The notes beneath the pieces are model-generated. The model ran no database searches, had not been told where the DNA came from, and saw only the letters and a program-made list of their open reading frames with translations. Both the position numbers and the translations under genes were made by a program. From positions 1,798,001-1,862,000 of the forward strand of contig NBBA01000007.1 of the NCBI GenBank assembly GCA_002794785.1: a DNA stretch of 64,000 nt. The letters are read 5' to 3'. This DNA comes from Coniferiporia sulphurascens (taxonomy: Eukaryota; Basidiomycota; Agaricomycetes; Hymenochaetales; Hymenochaetaceae). Positions 21,081 through 33,618 of this stretch are shown one piece after another (the first letter of the stretch is position 1; every line of letters starts with the position of its first letter).

Positions 21081-23250
21081 TTTTAGTAGTAAACTACATA
21101 GCTTTAAATTCTGACAGAGTTTACATGGATTTTTTCGGAGACAGTTGAGTTGTTTGGAAGCCCGGAATACGAAATTTCATAAGGAAGGACCCTTTTGTAA
21201 AGAGGTGTCACGCGATGGTAATTTTTTTCTTACAAATACCCATGCGTCCGGAAAACCCCCGTCGGTTGCCACACCTCGCCCTCCACACGCTCGTCTCGTC
21301 TCGCCGATGTCGTGTTGTCGGTCGCTGCTCGTCTTTGGCCTTTCATCTTCGTCTATGTCTCTAAAGAAGGTACGGAGAAAGGCCAGGTAGTTGTCTGCAC
21401 ATTAGGAATGGAAGAACAAGGCGCATCTGCGCCCAGCGCCTAGCATCTAAAATCGGACCGTGCGCCCGCCCATCGCCCTTGGCCTGCCCTACCTCCCCTC
21501 TGCGCCTAATGTGTACCGACGAAACACCAGGAACGTCCCTTCCAACTTGAAGGGACATTCCCTCGAGGGATCTCACTCGATCAACCATCCACCGGCCTTG
21601 TTGCCCGCGGGGAGCGCCCTGCCGAACCATCACGCTTAGTACTCCACCAAAACGAGGAAAAGGGAAGAAAAGCTTGCGTCGGCACGTCCCATACTTGCCT
21701 CTTCTTCCTCAAGACAAGTTCGGATTGAGAGTAAAACATCAGTCTGCTTTGTTGACTCGCGCTGCAAGGCCTTGGTCTTACGTCATATTATTCGCTATAG
21801 AGGGACCCCGGAACGTCCCAAAGTTAAATCTTCCTGTCCTGCTTGAGAGAGTGAACATGCACTTGTATGTCTTTGCCTTGGTATAGTAGCCTTACACTAG
21901 CTACCTGAGGCTAATCGCGTCCAATTCCACCGACATACCTGCTCAACAAATTGTTCGTCAACACTGGCGCCTCCCCTTGAAGCCCTTTTATTCTGCACGC
22001 AATTACTTCTATGTTCTGCTGCGGGGGCGCGTACGATTAAACTCCTAGACGTCACAACTGCGAATAGTTTAATGAAGGACAGGAAACCCCTACAGCGTCC
22101 ACGGTATTCCATTCGTTGATGGCTCCGACTGCACGATCATACGCATACATGTACACTTCGAAGAAGATGTCGGTGCTGCCGTGCGGGTTTCTAGTGCGTT
22201 TCAGCGTAAGTACATATGTTATTTCTTACTTTAGATGCTACCTACTATCACTAGCGCATGCAAAGAATGTCGGCAGACTCTGAGAACGTTGGCACTTGGG
22301 ATATCCGCTCTATCAACTCACTGGGTCTTCGTTGACGATAGGTCCCTATATCCCTTAAAATAATCCGATTCTACGAGTGCCTTCTCTAGTCTACTGCATC
22401 TACCTGGACGGTAAGGACAGCTTGTGCACCCCGGCATCGGCATCGTAGCACGGCACGAAGAGAGTCTGTACTGGCCGAGTCTAAATCCCCCAAAAATATG
22501 TCGGCACAGACGACGGATGCTTCTCACCCTAAATACGCACGCTAGTGTTCAACTTCGGAGACTACTGGGAGGACTCTGGGATGTCCACTCTACTGCCGAC
22601 CCGTTGCTCGCATCCGTCTTGATTATTTCCCGAAGCCTTGCGTGCCGGTGCTATGTAGTGCCAGCTGGTGTGTGCCGTCCCCTTTTCTGTTGCTGGGAAG
22701 TGGGGGGTACCCAATCCGCACGAGGGAAATGCTTCGCTGTTCGGACAGACGTAGTTCTCCACTTTAGTGGTGTACAACACTGCGATCTTGCCTACAGACA
22801 CATGCGTTATTACCTCGTGCGGATTGCCGGTGTCCCCTGATGCATCGTACATCGTGCGTCATCACGGCGTTGATACTTCTAAGTGGCGATGTGCGTTTCG
22901 AAGGACGCCTTGCCGAATTTTATCGAACTGGCTAGCTGATTGCTTGACTGACTGACTAACTGACCGAAAGCCTACTGCTGGGATGAGTGAGGTCCCGGAA
23001 ACTTGACTGACGAGCGTGAATGTGTGTTAGTCGTTTAAAGCTTGATGAGCATGATGAGCGATCCTGGTTGGGATGAGAAGCAATTGATACCGGATACATT
23101 GAGTTGGTACTTGAGGTTATTTTTAGTTAGGCGCGCGCTGGGCTTCTGTGGCGGGAATTTTCGTGAGGGACAGTTAATCCCGCTTTAATTCCCGCAAAGG
23201 GTGAGGTCCTGGTATGCCGGTAGCTTGTTGTATTTTGGAGTTTTCGGCTG
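21081..23250. other. No gene recognised
   Basis: About 2.2 kb with only short overlapping frames. A short ACTGACTGACT-type run lies near 22937-22965. I found no splice-supported exon chain. Confidence 0.45.
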
Positions 23251-23259
23251 CGACGCGAC

Positions 23260-23265
23260 TATAAG
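23260..23265 (+). promoter_or_regulatory. TATA box of the first phosphatase-like gene
   Basis: TATAAG in the context GACTATAAGAG, 82 bases before the start codon. The same GACTATAAGAG word precedes the second paralogue. Confidence 0.6.
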
Positions 23266-23341
23266 AGACGGGCTCCCGCCGTCCGGCTCTCGTGGCATTC
23301 CAGCACGGACAAGTACGAGCACGCACACTAGCACACGAACG

Positions 23342-24047
23342 ATGAAGAACTCCTACCTCTTCACCCTCGCTTCGGGGCTCTTCCTCCTCCTTGGGACGGC
23401 ACTATCGGTCCTCGCAGAGGACGACCCGACGTTCCCGAACAACGTCTACATCATCACTAGTGCCGAGACGCAGTCTGGGGGGACCGGGCTCAGCACCCAG
23501 GGCGATTTGCGCGCGCTTTGTCTGATAGAGGTGTTCGGCTTGCTGTCGAACCGCAGTGTGGGATACATCTTTGCGGACCCGCCTGCGGCAGTTGGCGGTG
23601 ACTCGCCGTATGTCGATACCGTCTCGCCACTTGCGTTGTCGCTCGCTATCTCAGTCGATACCAGCTGGTGGGACCTTTTTCCCTTTCTACTTCCTTCATA
23701 CATGATCTTGGAACTGACTTGATCTGCTCCACCCCCCGACCGCAGCTCGGCAGACGATAAAGACTGCATCGGCGACGCAGCGACGGCCTTTGCGACCAAC
23801 TCGGACGCGGGAATGCTCATCTGCTCCGATCCGACGTACATCCCGGATATCGCGGAGGTGCTTGGCGTGAACGATGTGCCTCCTTGGCCGAAAAACAGGT
23901 ACGTGAAACTCAGACTCAACCGTGCCCGCCGCCTTGAGCTGACTTCTACATCTTGCGTTATTTAGTGTCGATACCATCTGGACTGTGATAAACAACGAGC
24001 TCGTCAGCCAGACGAGCGAGGATTGTCTTTTAAACGAAATACTATAA
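23342..24047 (+). CDS. Secreted histidine-phosphatase-fold protein, catalytic residues lost (H1)
   Basis: Three exons: 23342-23667, 23746-23898, 23966-24047, giving 186 aa. Residues 1-25 form a signal peptide (MKNSYLF, a Leu-rich core, then Ala-Glu). The body aligns with the third paralogue along its whole length and shares its splice positions, except that the first intron of the other two genes is absent here. Where that paralogue has the phosphohistidine motif RHGE, this protein has TSAE, and the second histidine (WEHD there) is SDPT. A branched histidine-phosphatase reaction is therefore not expected; binding or competition with the active sister is possible. The C-terminus has lost the CPGLD ending of the sisters. 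Likely secreted and expressed from its own TATA promoter. Confidence 0.78.
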
Positions 24048-26480
24048 TAAGGACGAATATGTCTTGATATTTAAATGAAGTAATTTCAGCGCCGTGGTAG
24101 TAGCGAGCTTCTCTCCTGCGTACTTTAGTCCCGGGTAGTGCCACTTCTTCGGCTCCGGAGTCCGTAGAGTTGGTCGACATACAGTAGCTTTTAATTAAAA
24201 CATATATTTAACTCGAATACAGACTCGTCGTCGCCGTAGATAAAATTTTGTAATTCTTCGTTGTTAAATTGATATTTAAGCCTTTGGACCTGTCTGTCTG
24301 CTTAACATAGAAACTGTATACTTGGAACCCTCTTAATCCGGCTGCCAGACTTGAGGAAGTCATCAGTCGCACGATCACGTGCGACAGAATCTTCTCACGC
24401 TAAATGATTATCTCAGCCTTTTTTTTGAATGAGAACCTGCACGAGCTGCACGAGCTCTGTGACCGTCCCCCGACACACCGGTCTTTCAGTAACCAGAAAC
24501 CTCAGGAGAGAATTAAAAGCAATCGTGTGCGGGCGGGAAGGCATGAATGCGTTGCTTAAGTTTACTCCTCTTCATTAAACCGGGAAGGCGTGGAGTTTGA
24601 AAGAATGGAGGAAGGGGGTGCTTGCGTACGTGTACAAAGTTTGCAATTTTCTCTCTCTCATTTCAATATAACTATGTTTTGGACACCTAGTATATCTCTG
24701 CCTCCCTTCAGCCTCCTTTCGTCTTCCCTTCTCCATCCCAGCCTTGCGTATGTCAATGTTGTTGGTTCTCGGCTTTTGCCACTGTTTAGAGCCACAGGTG
24801 TGATGTCCTAGTGCATATGCCGCTCACCATCCACCACTTATTGTTGACTGGCGATTATCCACCACCGTGGCTGCGTGCGCTGCCTGGAAAATGATCTAAA
24901 TCACTATGGAACAATACGAAGATAACAGCTCTACTGTACGAGACTGCTCAACTCCCACGCTTCTTGGACATGACGGATTAGTCAATGATCCAGTATCGAT
25001 CATAGCAGATGTAGACCTCTGGATGTGGATGCTGGCCTTATGTTTTGCATTCTGCGCATGGGTTCTCCTCACACAAGGCCATAAAGAGAGCGAATAGCGC
25101 TCTCATGCGGCTGCCTTCTGTACTACCGGGGGCTAAGTCACACTGAGTCCGTCCCTTAAGCATTGATTCTAGCGCACCACATCTGCCCGGAGAAATCTTC
25201 CTCAATCGTGACCTTACATGGTCGCCCTGATCCAGCCGACCGCTTCTCACCCTCAGACGTCACCCCATAATGGGCCGAAGATGGCTCCAGGGCGTCATGA
25301 GTACTGTACGTTCGTCTCTAACTCCGCGAATGCTGGGTTGCCGAAGGGCTTGTCGCCGACAATTCTCGGACGGCTGAGCATTTTTCGGGGGACATATGCG
25401 TTCAGCTTCCGCGAGTGCTTGCACCCCCTGCATCTAATCCGTCGACGAAAAAAAACTGGAGCCTGATCGCCGCTTCCCTTTTGCTACACTTGCACAAAAA
25501 GACTCATTCTTGCGCATCTTTGTCGTGAATACGTATAATCAACCTTATGTCCGCCGCTCTCCCCTCAAATGTGCGCTTTCCTTGATACGCTGAGATCATT
25601 ATGAATCTTTACAGTCTGAATAACTCGGAGGAATACAAAGCCAAACTCAAAAGTTCCTCCCAGTTAGCTTCCGTATGACCGGACGAAGCAATCGGTTCAA
25701 TGTTATCCATGGCTCTAAACCCGAAGACATACGTGCCCCAAAACTTATGTCGGCGCATGCTGTAAACTCCAAGCGTGTTTCGATAAAAATACAATATGTT
25801 TTGTTATGTTAGGTAGTATGTTCTGCTTCGTAACCGGAATATCTGCTCCGAAACATAAATATCTGAAATCCGCTCTATTGCCCAACTGCCGCTCGCGACC
25901 GCTTTGGGTTCCCCGAGCTCTGCGTTCTAACCGCCGTGTCTGTCCTTTGTTTCTGCCGCGATGCCGGAGCATCTAGCACGGCTTAGGGAAAGTACTCTGT
26001 CCAAGAGATGTACTGCAGGCTTCCCGACTAGTGGCCGTGCAATTATATGACCGTGCCGATGGTTGAGTGTATCCTCTGATGCATATTGCTGGCGCCTGTA
26101 CGTACGTCATCGCGATGGGGTTGCTTCCACAAAGCACTGTGCGTCGTTTGACGCAGTGAAAATGGTTGAAGCCCGGTTGTCGCGATAGGTTTGCGGTATC
26201 TCCACCGGCAGCCATTGAATATCAGTTCTTCGGTTTGATAAGCGATATAGGACTGCGACATGCATTGAAATAAGCTATCTTGGGTAAAATATGCCGGCAG
26301 TATGTGTTGAACCTTCTGACATACGTATCCATATAGGGAATCCCGCGATCATAGGGAAAAGTGGAAGATCTAAGTAATTCACCGATGCTTGCGACGTCAC
26401 TTCCAAGTGCAAATTAGCGCTAGATGCACAATGTAGGTTCTTCCATTTCTGAGCTCGGCACACTGTCGTATTCTGGGGTC
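24048..26480. other. Gene-free spacer between H1 and H2
   Basis: About 2.4 kb. One short frame (24906-25097) has a hydrophobic segment of about 20 residues but no support beyond being open. Nothing else noted. Confidence 0.4.
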
Positions 26481-26496
26481 CTGTGTCTGTCGAGAC

Positions 26497-26502
26497 TATA
26501 AG
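26497..26502 (+). promoter_or_regulatory. TATA box of the second phosphatase-like gene
   Basis: TATAAG within GAGACTATAAGAG, 63 bases before the start codon. The surrounding bases resemble the H1 promoter, which indicates that the promoter was duplicated with the gene. Confidence 0.6.
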
Positions 26503-26559
26503 AGTCTCTCCCATCCGACTCTCGAAAACCAGCAAAAGCGCAAACATAAATCCGACTCG

Positions 26560-27357
26560 ATGAAGAACACATGCCTCTTTAGTCTTCTCTCTGGGCTTGT
26601 TTTACTCCTTGGTGCGGGGCTGACCGCCACCGCGAGTACCGATCCGATGTTCCCTAACAGTGTCTACCTCATTAGCAACGCCGAGGCGCTGCCCGAGGGA
26701 TCTGGTCTCACTACCCAGGGTGAACAGCGCGCAAATTGTCTAACGAACGTGAGCTATCTACCCTCATCTTCCCCTCGTTTCCCACATAATGACACTTCCC
26801 GTTTTCTTCTCTTCTACGACTATTTACGGCGCACGTGCGTCGAATAGGTGTTCGGAGCTCAGTCGAACCGCTCTGTGGGATACATCATTGCAGACCCACC
26901 CAGGGAGGACGGCAACGGTACTCAGATGGTCGATACCGTCAAGCCACTTGCGGCGTCACTGGGCATCGTTATCGATAGCAGCTGGTGCGCCTTCCTTCCT
27001 TCTTCTGACCCTCCCTTGTGTACAAATTTCTCTGACACCATGCTCGTCTCGACCCGCAGTGAGGCCGACGATGAAGATTGCATTGGTGACGCAGCGATAG
27101 CATTCGCCTCGCAATCGGATGCGGGCATCCTCATTTGCTCTGAGCAACAATACCTCCAAGACATCGCGGAGGTACTCGGCGTAAACAGTGTGCCCGATTG
27201 GCCGAAAAATGGGTGCGTACACTGGCAGACTCCCATTCGATCGTTGCTTTCGCTGTCTGCTGATTATGTATCCTGTGACAGGTCTGACGTTATCTGGAAC
27301 GTCGTCAAGAACAACCTCGTCAGCCAGACAAGTGAGAATTGCCCAGGGTTGGACTGA
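26560..27357 (+). CDS. Secreted histidine-phosphatase-fold protein, catalytic residues lost (H2)
   Basis: Four exons: 26560-26748, 26848-26984, 27060-27212, 27282-27357, giving 184 aa with an N-terminal signal peptide (MKNTCLF start). It is the closest relative of H1 (shared VFG-SNRSVGYI-ADPP, SQTSE). In place of RHGE it has SNAE, and in place of the second histidine SEQQ, so it also lacks the catalytic pair. The fold-keeping segments (GLTTQGEQRA, DIAEVLGV) are kept, and the frame is intact across all exons, which argues for a maintained non-catalytic role rather than decay. It ends NCPGLD like H3. Confidence 0.8.
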
Positions 27358-29340
27358 GTGTAGCCCGATGGATAGCCTACCATAAACCGCTCTTGTCGGT
27401 TGAAATCTGGACCATGCAAATGTCGTTCTGCATCCTTCAGCTCCGTTCGTTGCTCCTTTTGTTGCCATATTTCTTGTTACTGTACGCACGATCGAACGTA
27501 GTTGCTAATATATCAGTACCATTTCTCAAAGACCTCCGTTCAGACTATGTTTCATGTTCTGCAAACCGGTATTCAGCAACGGTGAAAACTGAGTACCAAG
27601 TGCACACGACGAGGCGAGAAACACACATTTTTGGATCAAGATCCAGATCTGTACCGTGCCCCGGCTATCGAAAATATGAGCACTTGGGCTAATTCTCTTA
27701 TAAGCTTTAAACAAAAACGGATTCTAGATGCAGAGGCTACTCAAGCTCTGTCACAAGATAATCCGACGTAGTATGAAATGCGCATGCTACTGTGTCGAGC
27801 CTTTTTGCAGCCCGTGTGAGTATCCTCCTTAATGTAGGGTTGAAGATGCGTAATCCTCACTGTGGTATTCAGTTTCGAGCATAGTAACAGGTCTGGAGGT
27901 GTAAGTCGCCTCAAAACTTGTCATAACATATTCTGCATCGTGATGTATAGCAAAAGAACGCGGCTGCGGCAATCTGATTCGTCGATTCATCGCGTCGCAT
28001 CACACTGTGACACACGTGATTCTTGGTAATATCGTTCAGATTGATCCCGGTAGCAATCATCGTTCGCTTTAGTCGCACTTTTCGCGCGGCGCACTCACCT
28101 ATACATGTACTCGCGAAGATTTACGAAACTATCTTGGAACACGGATTTCTAACATTCAATGCCGCATATCTGATTGATATCCAGGTATCTAGCCCTCGTT
28201 GATTCCCCCGCGGTATTTGGGCCTGCCACACGAGAGCAGTAGGGGTCCGTGAGTTTTCAAGCGGGGTTAATGATCGTCTGTCCTCCCTTTAGGGTACGTA
28301 CAGCCCGTGTCCAAAAGCGTGGGAATTAACATGAACCTTAGAATTTCAATCAATTAGAAATTCGGACTCCCAGTATGTGCGCGCAATGTCGGCCGTACAG
28401 GCACACATCACATTCTCTCAGGCTCCGGCCCCAGATCGTCCGCTCGAGCATGCACCGACCGCTGACCATTTCACAACAAGACACAGACGATTCCAAATTT
28501 CCGGGCCGAGTGCGGTACTGTACTTCGGCATTGGCTATTCACGTCTTACTCCTGCTCCCGTGCCTACTTCTATTCCTCCGCACGGCGTATAACCGCGGGT
28601 GTGATCCTAAGACCAACTACGCCCATATCTTCCATAGTAGTATTGTGTGAAATCACTTCATCACGTCGGGGGAGTCGTGCCTGAGAGGCTGCACGCTGCA
28701 CGGAACGAACTGGTGAAATTGAAAGCAGTATGTTCATATGTACATACATACAGGTACGGAAACAGTTTCGGGAAGTAAAGTGCGTGCCTTTTACGAAACT
28801 GATTTGAAATTTGTGCTGTAGGAAAATGAATCGAGGTTACAGTGTGGTCGTCCGGTATGGATTCTACGTGTAAACTCGTAGACCTTAGCTGAGCTTAGCC
28901 GACGGAGTCGATCACTTATCATCAGTTTCCGATTAAGACGTAGCTGCTACGCTTTGCGCCGAGCATTCAGCCCGACTTCATATCGGAGCGGGAAGAGAGC
29001 AGGCAAGTGGAGCAGCGTATATTGTGTGCACGCCCGAGGGCCGCTCTGACTCTGAGCTCGTCCATGGAACACGGCCTGATGCTCCATGGAATAACGCAGA
29101 TAACTGGCTTGTCATCACTTCGGACTCGGAAACTCCGAACCCCGGGCTTCGGAGCAACGTGATTGGAACCGGCTCGCAGAGTGGCACATGGTATCGCATC
29201 GGCGCGCCTATGCGGTCGTGAAGGACTTTCCTCACTCCCGCGCGGGACTGCACGAACGTGCATTATCCCTCACCCATATTCCCCGCAGAAAGATAGAGAA
29301 GATGCTATGTGCGCATGTGCTCTAGCATGGCGTACTTGTT
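27358..29340. other. Gene-free spacer between H2 and H3
   Basis: About 2 kb with no supported exon chain or repeat recognised. Confidence 0.4.
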
Positions 29341-29346
29341 ATGGGG

Positions 29347-29354
29347 TATATAAG
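29347..29354 (+). promoter_or_regulatory. TATA box of the third phosphatase gene
   Basis: TATATAAG, 109 bases before the H3 start codon; sequence context differs from the H1 and H2 boxes. Confidence 0.6.
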
Positions 29355-29462
29355 CGGGCACCCCTATCTACACAATGCACGTACTGCATTGTACGGCACA
29401 TACAACCACCCTTCTCCTTTACTCCCGCTCACCCGACATTCTACATTCGACCTACGAGCGCG

Positions 29463-30325
29463 ATGAAGTCTGCACTCACACTTGTATCCTATCTCCTCAC
29501 CGGCGCAGCCCTCGCGTGTGCACAGTCAAGCGCGCCTTCGATAGCAAACACCGTATATCTCATCCGGCACGGCGAGAAGCCCTCTAACGGCTCCGATGGG
29601 CTCTCCGCACAGGGCGAACAGCGTGCAGAGTGTCTTGTGAATGTGCGTATCCTCTTTCCGCCACTTGCTCCCCATTGGCGCTGCCTCTCCGGCAGTGCCG
29701 GACTAAAATTTTGGTTAACAATCCCGCCCTTCTAGGTCTTCAGCGCCTCCTCAGGCTATGACATCGGATACATACTCGCCGAGCAGCCCAAGTCAAGCGG
29801 TGCTCGCGAACGTCCGCTCGAGACAGTCACACCGCTCGCAGAGAGCCTCGGGCTCACCGTTGACACCAGCTGGTAACTCTTTATCTCCTTTATATCTAAT
29901 CTTCGCTTACTGTATCTGATCCGATCTAATCTGAAACGACCCTGTATCCGGAACTCGCCTGCGCAGCTCAAAAACAGACGCTTCGTGCGTCGCCTCTGCC
30001 GTCGCTGCCTTCGCCGCCAGCTCATCTGAAAACATACTTATCTGCTGGGAGCATGATGAGTTGACGGATATTGCCGAGGCGCTCGGTGTCGAAGATGCGC
30101 CAGATTACCCTGACGATGCGTGCGTGTCCTTTTCATTTCCGTTTCTCAATTTTCAGTTTTTGCTTTTCGGAATCGAGCCGTCCATCGACCTCGGACTTTG
30201 AGCGTGTACAATCTTTCTGGTATAAGGTCTGACGAGATCATTACAGATTCAATATTATTTGGACGCTGCAAGATCAGGAAATAGTAGCGCAGACAAGTGA
30301 GGACTGCCCTGGATTGGACGACTGA
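29463..30325 (+). CDS. Secreted histidine phosphatase (phosphoglycerate-mutase-like), catalytic motif present (H3)
   Basis: Four exons: 29463-29642, 29736-29872, 29967-30119, 30247-30325, giving 182 aa. Signal peptide at residues 1-20 (LTLVSYLLTGAALACA). It keeps the phosphohistidine motif RHGE (residues 35-38, VYLIRHGEK) and a second histidine in WEHD (residue 135). These are the two histidines expected for the superfamily, which moves phosphate through a histidine. It is much shorter than phytases or acid phosphatases and resembles the small SixA/PGM-like proteins. Exon lengths 2 and 3 (137 and 153 nt) match H2 exactly. Substrate unknown. Its final exon has been copied to 46109-46186. Confidence 0.82.
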
Positions 30326-31799
30326 AGCCAAGTGCGCGATCCATTGCGAAACTAAGGTCCACTCGCATTTTCTGCCCCATGCAGATACTAATGCCAGTCA
30401 AAGCGCGTTCTGCGGCGCGCGTAACAACGGCAACAACAACAAAATTCCGTATTTACAAATTTATTGGTATACGAACTATGTAATCGTATAACTGTACTAT
30501 TTACTGTAAATTGCAGCCCGAATATGTCTATTCCGCGCCCGTATATGTGCTCGTGGTTGTAAATTGGGTCCGAAACTCGAGAGTGGGGTCCGAACTAAAA
30601 TGTAGCAAGGGGAAGGAATCTAAGTTAGTTCGGCCCGCGCGGCTGCAAGCTGCGGCTCCGACCTCTTCAGAATCACGTGCTATAAGCCATTTTTGGATGG
30701 GTGGGAAAGCTCATTCCAAAAGTGGCCGGCGCCCGCACCACCGTCCTCTGCCGTCGTCCATCAGCAAATTCACTTTTGGTCTTGACTGTGCTCAAGTCTT
30801 GTTATATGTCTAGAAGGGGAGTTCTTTCACTCTTTACCATAGCCGGTGGCTCATGCTTGGATCGAGGACACCAAGGTTCAAAGCTCGTTTTCGATTTTTT
30901 TCTGTCGCGTGTATCGCGTGAAAAGGACATGTGATCGACTTTGCTCTTGTTTCTACAGTACAGCATAGCATGATAGGCCGTGGTAATATGTGGGCCATCA
31001 CGATCCGAAAGCGGTCTCGGCTGGTGGGTCGGTGACTTGGGCCTCAATGGAATGCAGAAAGAACTAAGGTCGGTTCGTTTCGCCAATCGTGGCTCGATTG
31101 TGGCAGAGTGAAGCCTAGTGATGACTATCAAAGCTTTTAAAGATAACCTTGGGTGCTGCATGAGTGTATCCGGGATACCTACGTACCGAAGGACTATCAC
31201 TGGCTTTCGACTTTATTTTTGGCGGATCGGCCTATACACATGCGGAGGATTCTAGGATGCGTCACATCATGATGAATAACTGAAGATCTAGTGTTCTGTG
31301 AATAGGCCAGGAAAGAAAGTGCTGATAGATCAGCCCCAAAAGTAAAGAGGTCAACTGGCTTCGTGTTTGTCCTCACCTTATATGAGTATATCATGATAAC
31401 TTTCAGGCCACTGTGTGCTGGTGCCACCACCCGTGGCCTCCATTTCCCAACGGCCATCCTCGCAAACTGGTACAACTCAAAGCGATTATTTGGCCAACGG
31501 GCCTAGATCTTGGTTAGTAACGAAGCGTCCTTAACGTCGGGTCCAGCCTCGCACAAGAAACTACTGGTAGAAGCATGCTTAAGCGCAGCTAATTCGCTCG
31601 GGCCACGCGCTTAGGTCAGAGTATGTCCATATTGCCACTGAGGCCACCGACCACTCTTCCCGCGTTCATGGTGTCTGTATCGAGGCCTTGGCCATTGCAC
31701 TGTACTTTGAGCAAGCGGCATGACCTCTGACCACCTGGCCCCGGCTCGCAAGTACTGCCTTTACAAAAGATAAAGCGTCTAGACGAGGCTCGAGAAGGC

Positions 31800-31807
31800 T
31801 ATATAAG
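31800..31807 (+). promoter_or_regulatory. TATA box of the small duplicated gene
   Basis: TATATAAG inside GGCTATATAAGAGCTG, conserved exactly in the inverted copy (44694-44701, minus strand). It lies 130 bases before the start codon. Confidence 0.65.
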
Positions 31808-31930
31808 AGCTGGGACGCTCTTTTTCATGTCCCAACATCAAACTGCCCTGGCACCTAGTCACCCCAGGATTACAACGCTCCTCGTATCATTCGCCCAAAC
31901 CAAACACCTATCCATCTATACAACATAGTC

Positions 31931-32149
31931 ATGCCGGCCAATAGCAGAAGCTTCAACGGGCCTTTCGAAAATCTGACGCATAGCTTCGGTCAAGGCATCA
32001 TTGTTCCCGTGCTATCGTACGATGCCCCGACTCATCCTCAGCCCAAGCCGCCGCCTCCCCCTCAGCGCTCGTCCGAGGCTTCCTCCTCAGCCTCAATTCC
32101 GACTCCGGGGCAACCCTCGGGTACTGCATTGCGAGTGAAGAAGAAATAG
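31931..32149 (+). CDS. Small uncharacterised protein, 72 aa (copy A)
   Basis: Starts MPANSR and reads through a block GQGI-VPVLSYDAPTHPQP, then a Pro-rich stretch and a Lys-rich end. The inverted copy at 44316-44576 encodes a near relative of 86 aa. The differences between the copies leave GQGI/VVPVLSYDAPTHPQP almost unchanged, and both keep the TATA box, so it looks like a real small gene. This copy is shorter because about 40 bases near the 3' end are missing. No signal peptide or known domain. Function unknown. Confidence 0.55.
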   Translation: MPANSRSFNGPFENLTHSFGQGIIVPVLSYDAPTHPQPKPPPPPQRSSEASSSASIPTPGQPSGTALRVKKK

Positions 32150-32715
32150 CTTCGATGAGACCGTGATGTTCGCCCGTCTCTCGGAAAAAGATGAGGGCTG
32201 GGGAATGAACGAATTCAAAGGGAGCACAAGAAGAAAGGAGTCAGGAAAGCAGATATATTCTGCCGAGTGGGCGGAGACGGCGAGGGGTAACGAGCTCAAA
32301 ATCAGGCTCTGAGAGGAACGACCAACGCTTGGATAGGCAAAGGAATGCCACTGTTAGACAATAGTAGCTGCCCTGTGTAGCACAAACATTGAAAAAAAGA
32401 AGTTACGTGTGCCACAAATATAACTCTCCCGTAGCGGTCCAAACCAAATTACGTTCGCCCTTAGAATCTAACTTCTTCGTAAGTTTGTTTGAAACGCGTG
32501 CGTTATTACGTAAACATGCCGATATGTCCGAGATGTGTATCGGTGGACAGCCTAGCACTGGCTTGTACATACACCATGATACATCCACTGCTCGTGTCCA
32601 CATCATTTATCTGCACGAAGAAGGTGCTGAGCACATCGAACGATAGCACGCACTCCGTGTAAGCTACAAGAGCGGAGCAGCACTTCCGTTTTCCCTTCTA
32701 CCAAGTCCACTGTCG

Positions 32716-33190
32716 ATGTCGCTCCTCAGCAACAGTACAGTTGGCCGCATGGAGACGCAAGGATCCAGAATAAAGCGACACGTTGTGGCATGTGTTCGAT
32801 GCAGGCAGTTAAAACGGAAGGTAAGGCACCTGCGATTTATTTCCATCTTACCTCCTAAATCTGACGACTGCACTCGATGCGATCTCAGTGCACCTGGGAC
32901 GAGCCTGGTAGACCTTGCCAGAGTCGTGCAAAAGGCAATTAACAGTGCAATTTTCAAACTCGAACCACTACAAGATCTACAAAGACGCAGTCTATTTACT
33001 GGCTTCGACTCGGAGCCCTGCGGAACTAGCAGCGGTGTCCATGCGAATGTACGCTACTCTGGTACGATAACATCATGAAAAACATGAAGATCACTGATGG
33101 CGATGCCCAATATTAACGCTGTCCCTATCCATAATTGTAACATTCCCATGCCCTTTTTCTTCGAACGTAATTGGCGGTGCTCTACCCTGT
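32716..33190 (+). pseudogene. Zn2Cys6 cluster gene fragment
   Basis: A first exon starting at 32716 encodes a basic N-terminus ending ACVRCRQLKRK at a GTAAGG donor (32820). If the 68-base intron ending CTCAG is removed, the next codons give C-X8-C-X2-R-X6-C with one in-frame TAA. This is the second half of a binuclear cluster with the same spacing as in K5, one Cys changed to Arg and one stop, each explained by one transition. An alternative, unspliced reading gives CTRC just inside the putative intron. A diverged inverted relative lies at 48420-48880. It sits directly upstream of the K2 zinc-cluster kinase pseudogene. Confidence 0.5.
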
Positions 33191-33618
33191 TCTATACCTC
33201 TAATCATCAGGAAGTGGTCCTAAGGGTTGTAACGTATATATGCCATTTCTCTCCCTGGGTCATCTGTACAGCGGTCGTCACTCGGACGGTGTTAATCACT
33301 TAAATGCTCCCTGAAACTTTTTGGTCCGCATACGCACCTCTCATAGGGATGAAGGGCAGTGTGGTCAAATTAATCGAGCTGATGGGAATGGCATGACTCG
33401 TGGAGTGCACATGTTCTCAGAGTTTACGGCCCCTGCTGTCGGTGTTTGCCTTATTCGCATCCTTTCTTGCTTCCATTTTGCACTGCCTCTTAAGATAAAA
33501 CCACACCACTTACGCCCCTTTTCCTCATTGTTTTCCCAGCGTGCAGCTAGGCAGTACAGGAGCAATATCTGAACACTTCAAGTAGCTGCCCACCCCGTGC
33601 TGCGGTGAATTGAAACAA

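Larger units (their letters stand above)
30228..32440 (+). repeat. Left arm of a 2.2-kb inverted segmental duplication
   Basis: Matches 44010-46215 in reverse orientation over its whole length with substitutions and small indels. It begins inside the last intron of H3 and includes H3's last exon, 1.5 kb of spacer, the TATA box and the small gene at 31931. It ends soon after the shared word gtagctgccctgtgtagcacaaac. The arms enclose 11.6 kb containing a kinase pseudogene, the chitin deacetylase gene and another kinase. Confidence 0.88.

Noticed and set aside
24906..25097. Small ORF with a hydrophobic segment between H1 and H2
   Set aside because: Short, no conserved partner in the window and no promoter signal; open frame alone is not enough.
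23342..27357. H1 and H2 as active phosphoglycerate-mutase-like enzymes
   Set aside because: Both histidine positions are substituted in both proteins.
29163..29735. 190-codon ORF starting at 29163 as the H3 protein
   Set aside because: The start at 29463 gives a clean signal peptide like those of H1 and H2, and the longer frame includes the TATA box and runs into an intron.
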